Source: Paludibacteraceae bacterium (GTDB lineage: Bacteria; Bacteroidota; Bacteroidia; Bacteroidales; Paludibacteraceae). Taken from it: DNA of 64,000 nucleotides. Shown one piece after another: positions 62,988 through 64,000 of this stretch. A program made the position numbers and the translations under genes. Location of the stretch: contig JAFVTU010000020.1 of assembly GCA_017503075.1 (NCBI GenBank), positions 1 to 64,000 of the forward strand. Direction: 5' to 3'. Within the stretch, counting starts at the first letter, position 1. Each line of letters begins with the position of its first letter. The notes under the pieces were generated by a model. The model was given only the letters and a program-made list of their open reading frames with translations, ran no database searches and was not told where the DNA came from.

Positions 62988-64000
62988 ATGAAAAAGTCAT
63001 TTTTCTTTCTCCTTAGCCTCATCACCTTATCGCCTCTTTGCCTTATGGCAGAGACCATGCCTGCTAGTGATGCGCGTGTGACCTACGTAGGTCGTACTCT
63101 TGTTGAAGGCACTGACGTGTCTTTCGACTGGACGGGCGTCTATTTCCGCCTTTCTTTCTCGGGCAAGTCATTGACTATGCGTGCCTCTGATACCAAGTGG
63201 GCGGAAAGTCCCGAATGGATGGCCAAGCGTCATAATTACTACAATGTCTGGATTGATGCTCCTATGAGTGCCGAACCTCATCGCATCATCGAAGTGGCTA
63301 GTGCGGACACCGTTATCGAACTGATCGACCTTGATTATCTCAAGGCATCCAAACTCAAACAGCATACTGTCATCGTACAAAAACGTACTGAGGGCGAGCA
63401 AGGCAAGATGACTGTCCATGAGTTTGCCACGGATGCCAAAGGCGCTTTCTACCAAGCTGAACCTATTCGTAAACGCCAATTGGAGTTTATCGGTGCCAGC
63501 TATGACTGTGGTTATGGCGTGGATGACATCAGCCGCTTGGCTAAGTTCACCCCAGAGACCGAGAACGCTTCGCGCTCCTTTTGTGCGATTATCTCGCGCT
63601 ATTTCGATGCGGATTATGTGGTAGTAGCGCACTCGGGTATGGGGGCTGCGCGCAACTATAACTCCAAGTTCGATGGCTATCATATGCCTGACCGCTATCT
63701 CCAGACTTTCGATATGGACTCTACTCAAGCTACTCGCTGGAATGCTGCGGAGTCGGATATCCGTCCTGCATTGACATGTATCTACTTGGGAGGTAATGAT
63801 TTCTCTGTCTCGATGCAACCATCCTACGAGAAGTTCCGCGATGGCTATTATCGCCTAATTCGCTCAATCAAAGATAATTACGGCGAGGATCATCCTGTGC
63901 TCTGCGTATCTAGTAAGGCACATAGTACCTTGCTTGATTATATGCGCGAGATGGTGAATACGTGCCCTATGTCGAATGTACATTTCATGGCGTGTTGTCC
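62988..64000 (+). CDS. CE2-type carbohydrate esterase, copy 3 of 3 (cut by window edge)
   Basis: 337 complete residues before the window ends; the stop is outside. Signal peptide (about 1-21, LCLMA-ET), CE2 jelly roll, SGNH domain. The nucleophile motif reads FIGASYDCGYG where copies 1 and 2 have FIGDSYTCGYG: the serine is kept but the aspartate before it is alanine. YLGGNDF is present. The catalytic histidine lies beyond the window, so activity cannot be judged. Confidence 0.88.
   Translation, partial: MKKSFFFLLSLITLSPLCLMAETMPASDARVTYVGRTLVEGTDVSFDWTGVYFRLSFSGKSLTMRASDTKWAESPEWMAKRHNYYNVWIDAPMSAEPHRIIEVASADTVIELIDLDYLKASKLKQHTVIVQKRTEGEQGKMTVHEFATDAKGAFYQAEPIRKRQLEFIGASYDCGYGVDDISRLAKFTPETENASRSFCAIISRYFDADYVVVAHSGMGAARNYNSKFDGYHMPDRYLQTFDMDSTQATRWNAAESDIRPALTCIYLGGNDFSVSMQPSYEKFRDGYYRLIRSIKDNYGEDHPVLCVSSKAHSTLLDYMREMVNTCPMSNVHFMACC

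Overview
The window reads as chromosomal DNA of an uncultured member of the Bacteroidota, most likely order Bacteroidales. The signs are promoters of the TAnnTTTG (-7) type before many genes, almost no Shine-Dalgarno sequences, a type IX secretion (T9SS) sortase and shuttle pair (PorU, PorV), a lipoprotein TamA-like assembly factor (TamL), Bacteroidetes-type LptD, TonB-dependent receptor and lipoprotein genes, and YceD (DUF177) followed by L32. The family is not resolved here. No rRNA, tRNA, IS element, prophage or CRISPR array was seen.

Layout. 0.4-0.9 kb: a lone unrecognised gene with its own promoter and operator-like palindrome. 1.3-6.9 kb: a tripartite MacAB-TolC-type exporter (ATPase, two different permeases, adaptor, outer-membrane channel). 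7.1-11.7 kb: an AAA/DUF4143 ATPase, a GH13 protein whose active site looks degraded, and a flavodoxin/ferredoxin protein, separated by copies of an interspersed repeat. 11.8-17.9 kb: a small envelope-stress-like pair, an orphan histidine kinase, ispE, a polysaccharide ABC permease, a DUF349 coiled-coil protein and FtsE. 18.0-25.8 kb (minus strand): DUF2490, sufE, aroK, a small secreted protein, ispF, porV, porU and an eroded fumarylacetoacetase-like gene. 25.9-30.8 kb: der, slyD, lptD. 31.2-38.9 kb (plus): tamL, rnhB, sppA, lpxK, msbA-like exporter. 38.9-44.6 kb: a small lipoprotein, trmN6, a CcdA/ArsG-like permease, an NtrY-like kinase and gdhA. 44.7-52.9 kb: a multidomain lipoprotein, infC-rpmI-rplT, then an SGNH hydrolase, TonB receptor and lipoprotein. 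53-58 kb (minus): dapA, an unknown gene, ligA and a secreted nuclease/phosphatase. 58.3-64 kb: yceD-rpmF, an RsuA/RluB pseudouridine synthase and three tandem CE2-type esterases, the last cut by the window edge.

How the genes fit together. Much of the window builds the cell envelope: lipid A phosphorylation (LpxK), flipping (MsbA-like), LPS insertion (LptD), outer-membrane assembly (TamL), signal peptide removal (SppA), and T9SS cargo processing (PorU/PorV), with at least one possible T9SS cargo (the nuclease/phosphatase). The three CE2 esterases and the other SGNH hydrolase point to deacylation of plant or host polysaccharides.

The least explained signal is in the spacers. Several intergenic regions carry degenerate tandem arrays with an 11-bp period (about one helical turn). 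Some arrays at distant loci share motifs. Other spacers combine 6-11-bp direct repeats with a short G+C-rich palindrome of the form GCC-N-GGC, often preceded by GTAG. Similar tracts run through coding sequence in ligA and in one histidine kinase. A 46-bp palindromic insertion sits in one copy of a larger repeat but not in the other, so these pieces appear to move or to be generated repeatedly. Separately, infC has no usable ATG/GTG/TTG and seems to start at AUA behind a strong Shine-Dalgarno sequence, and lpxK also lacks a canonical start for its conserved N-terminus.
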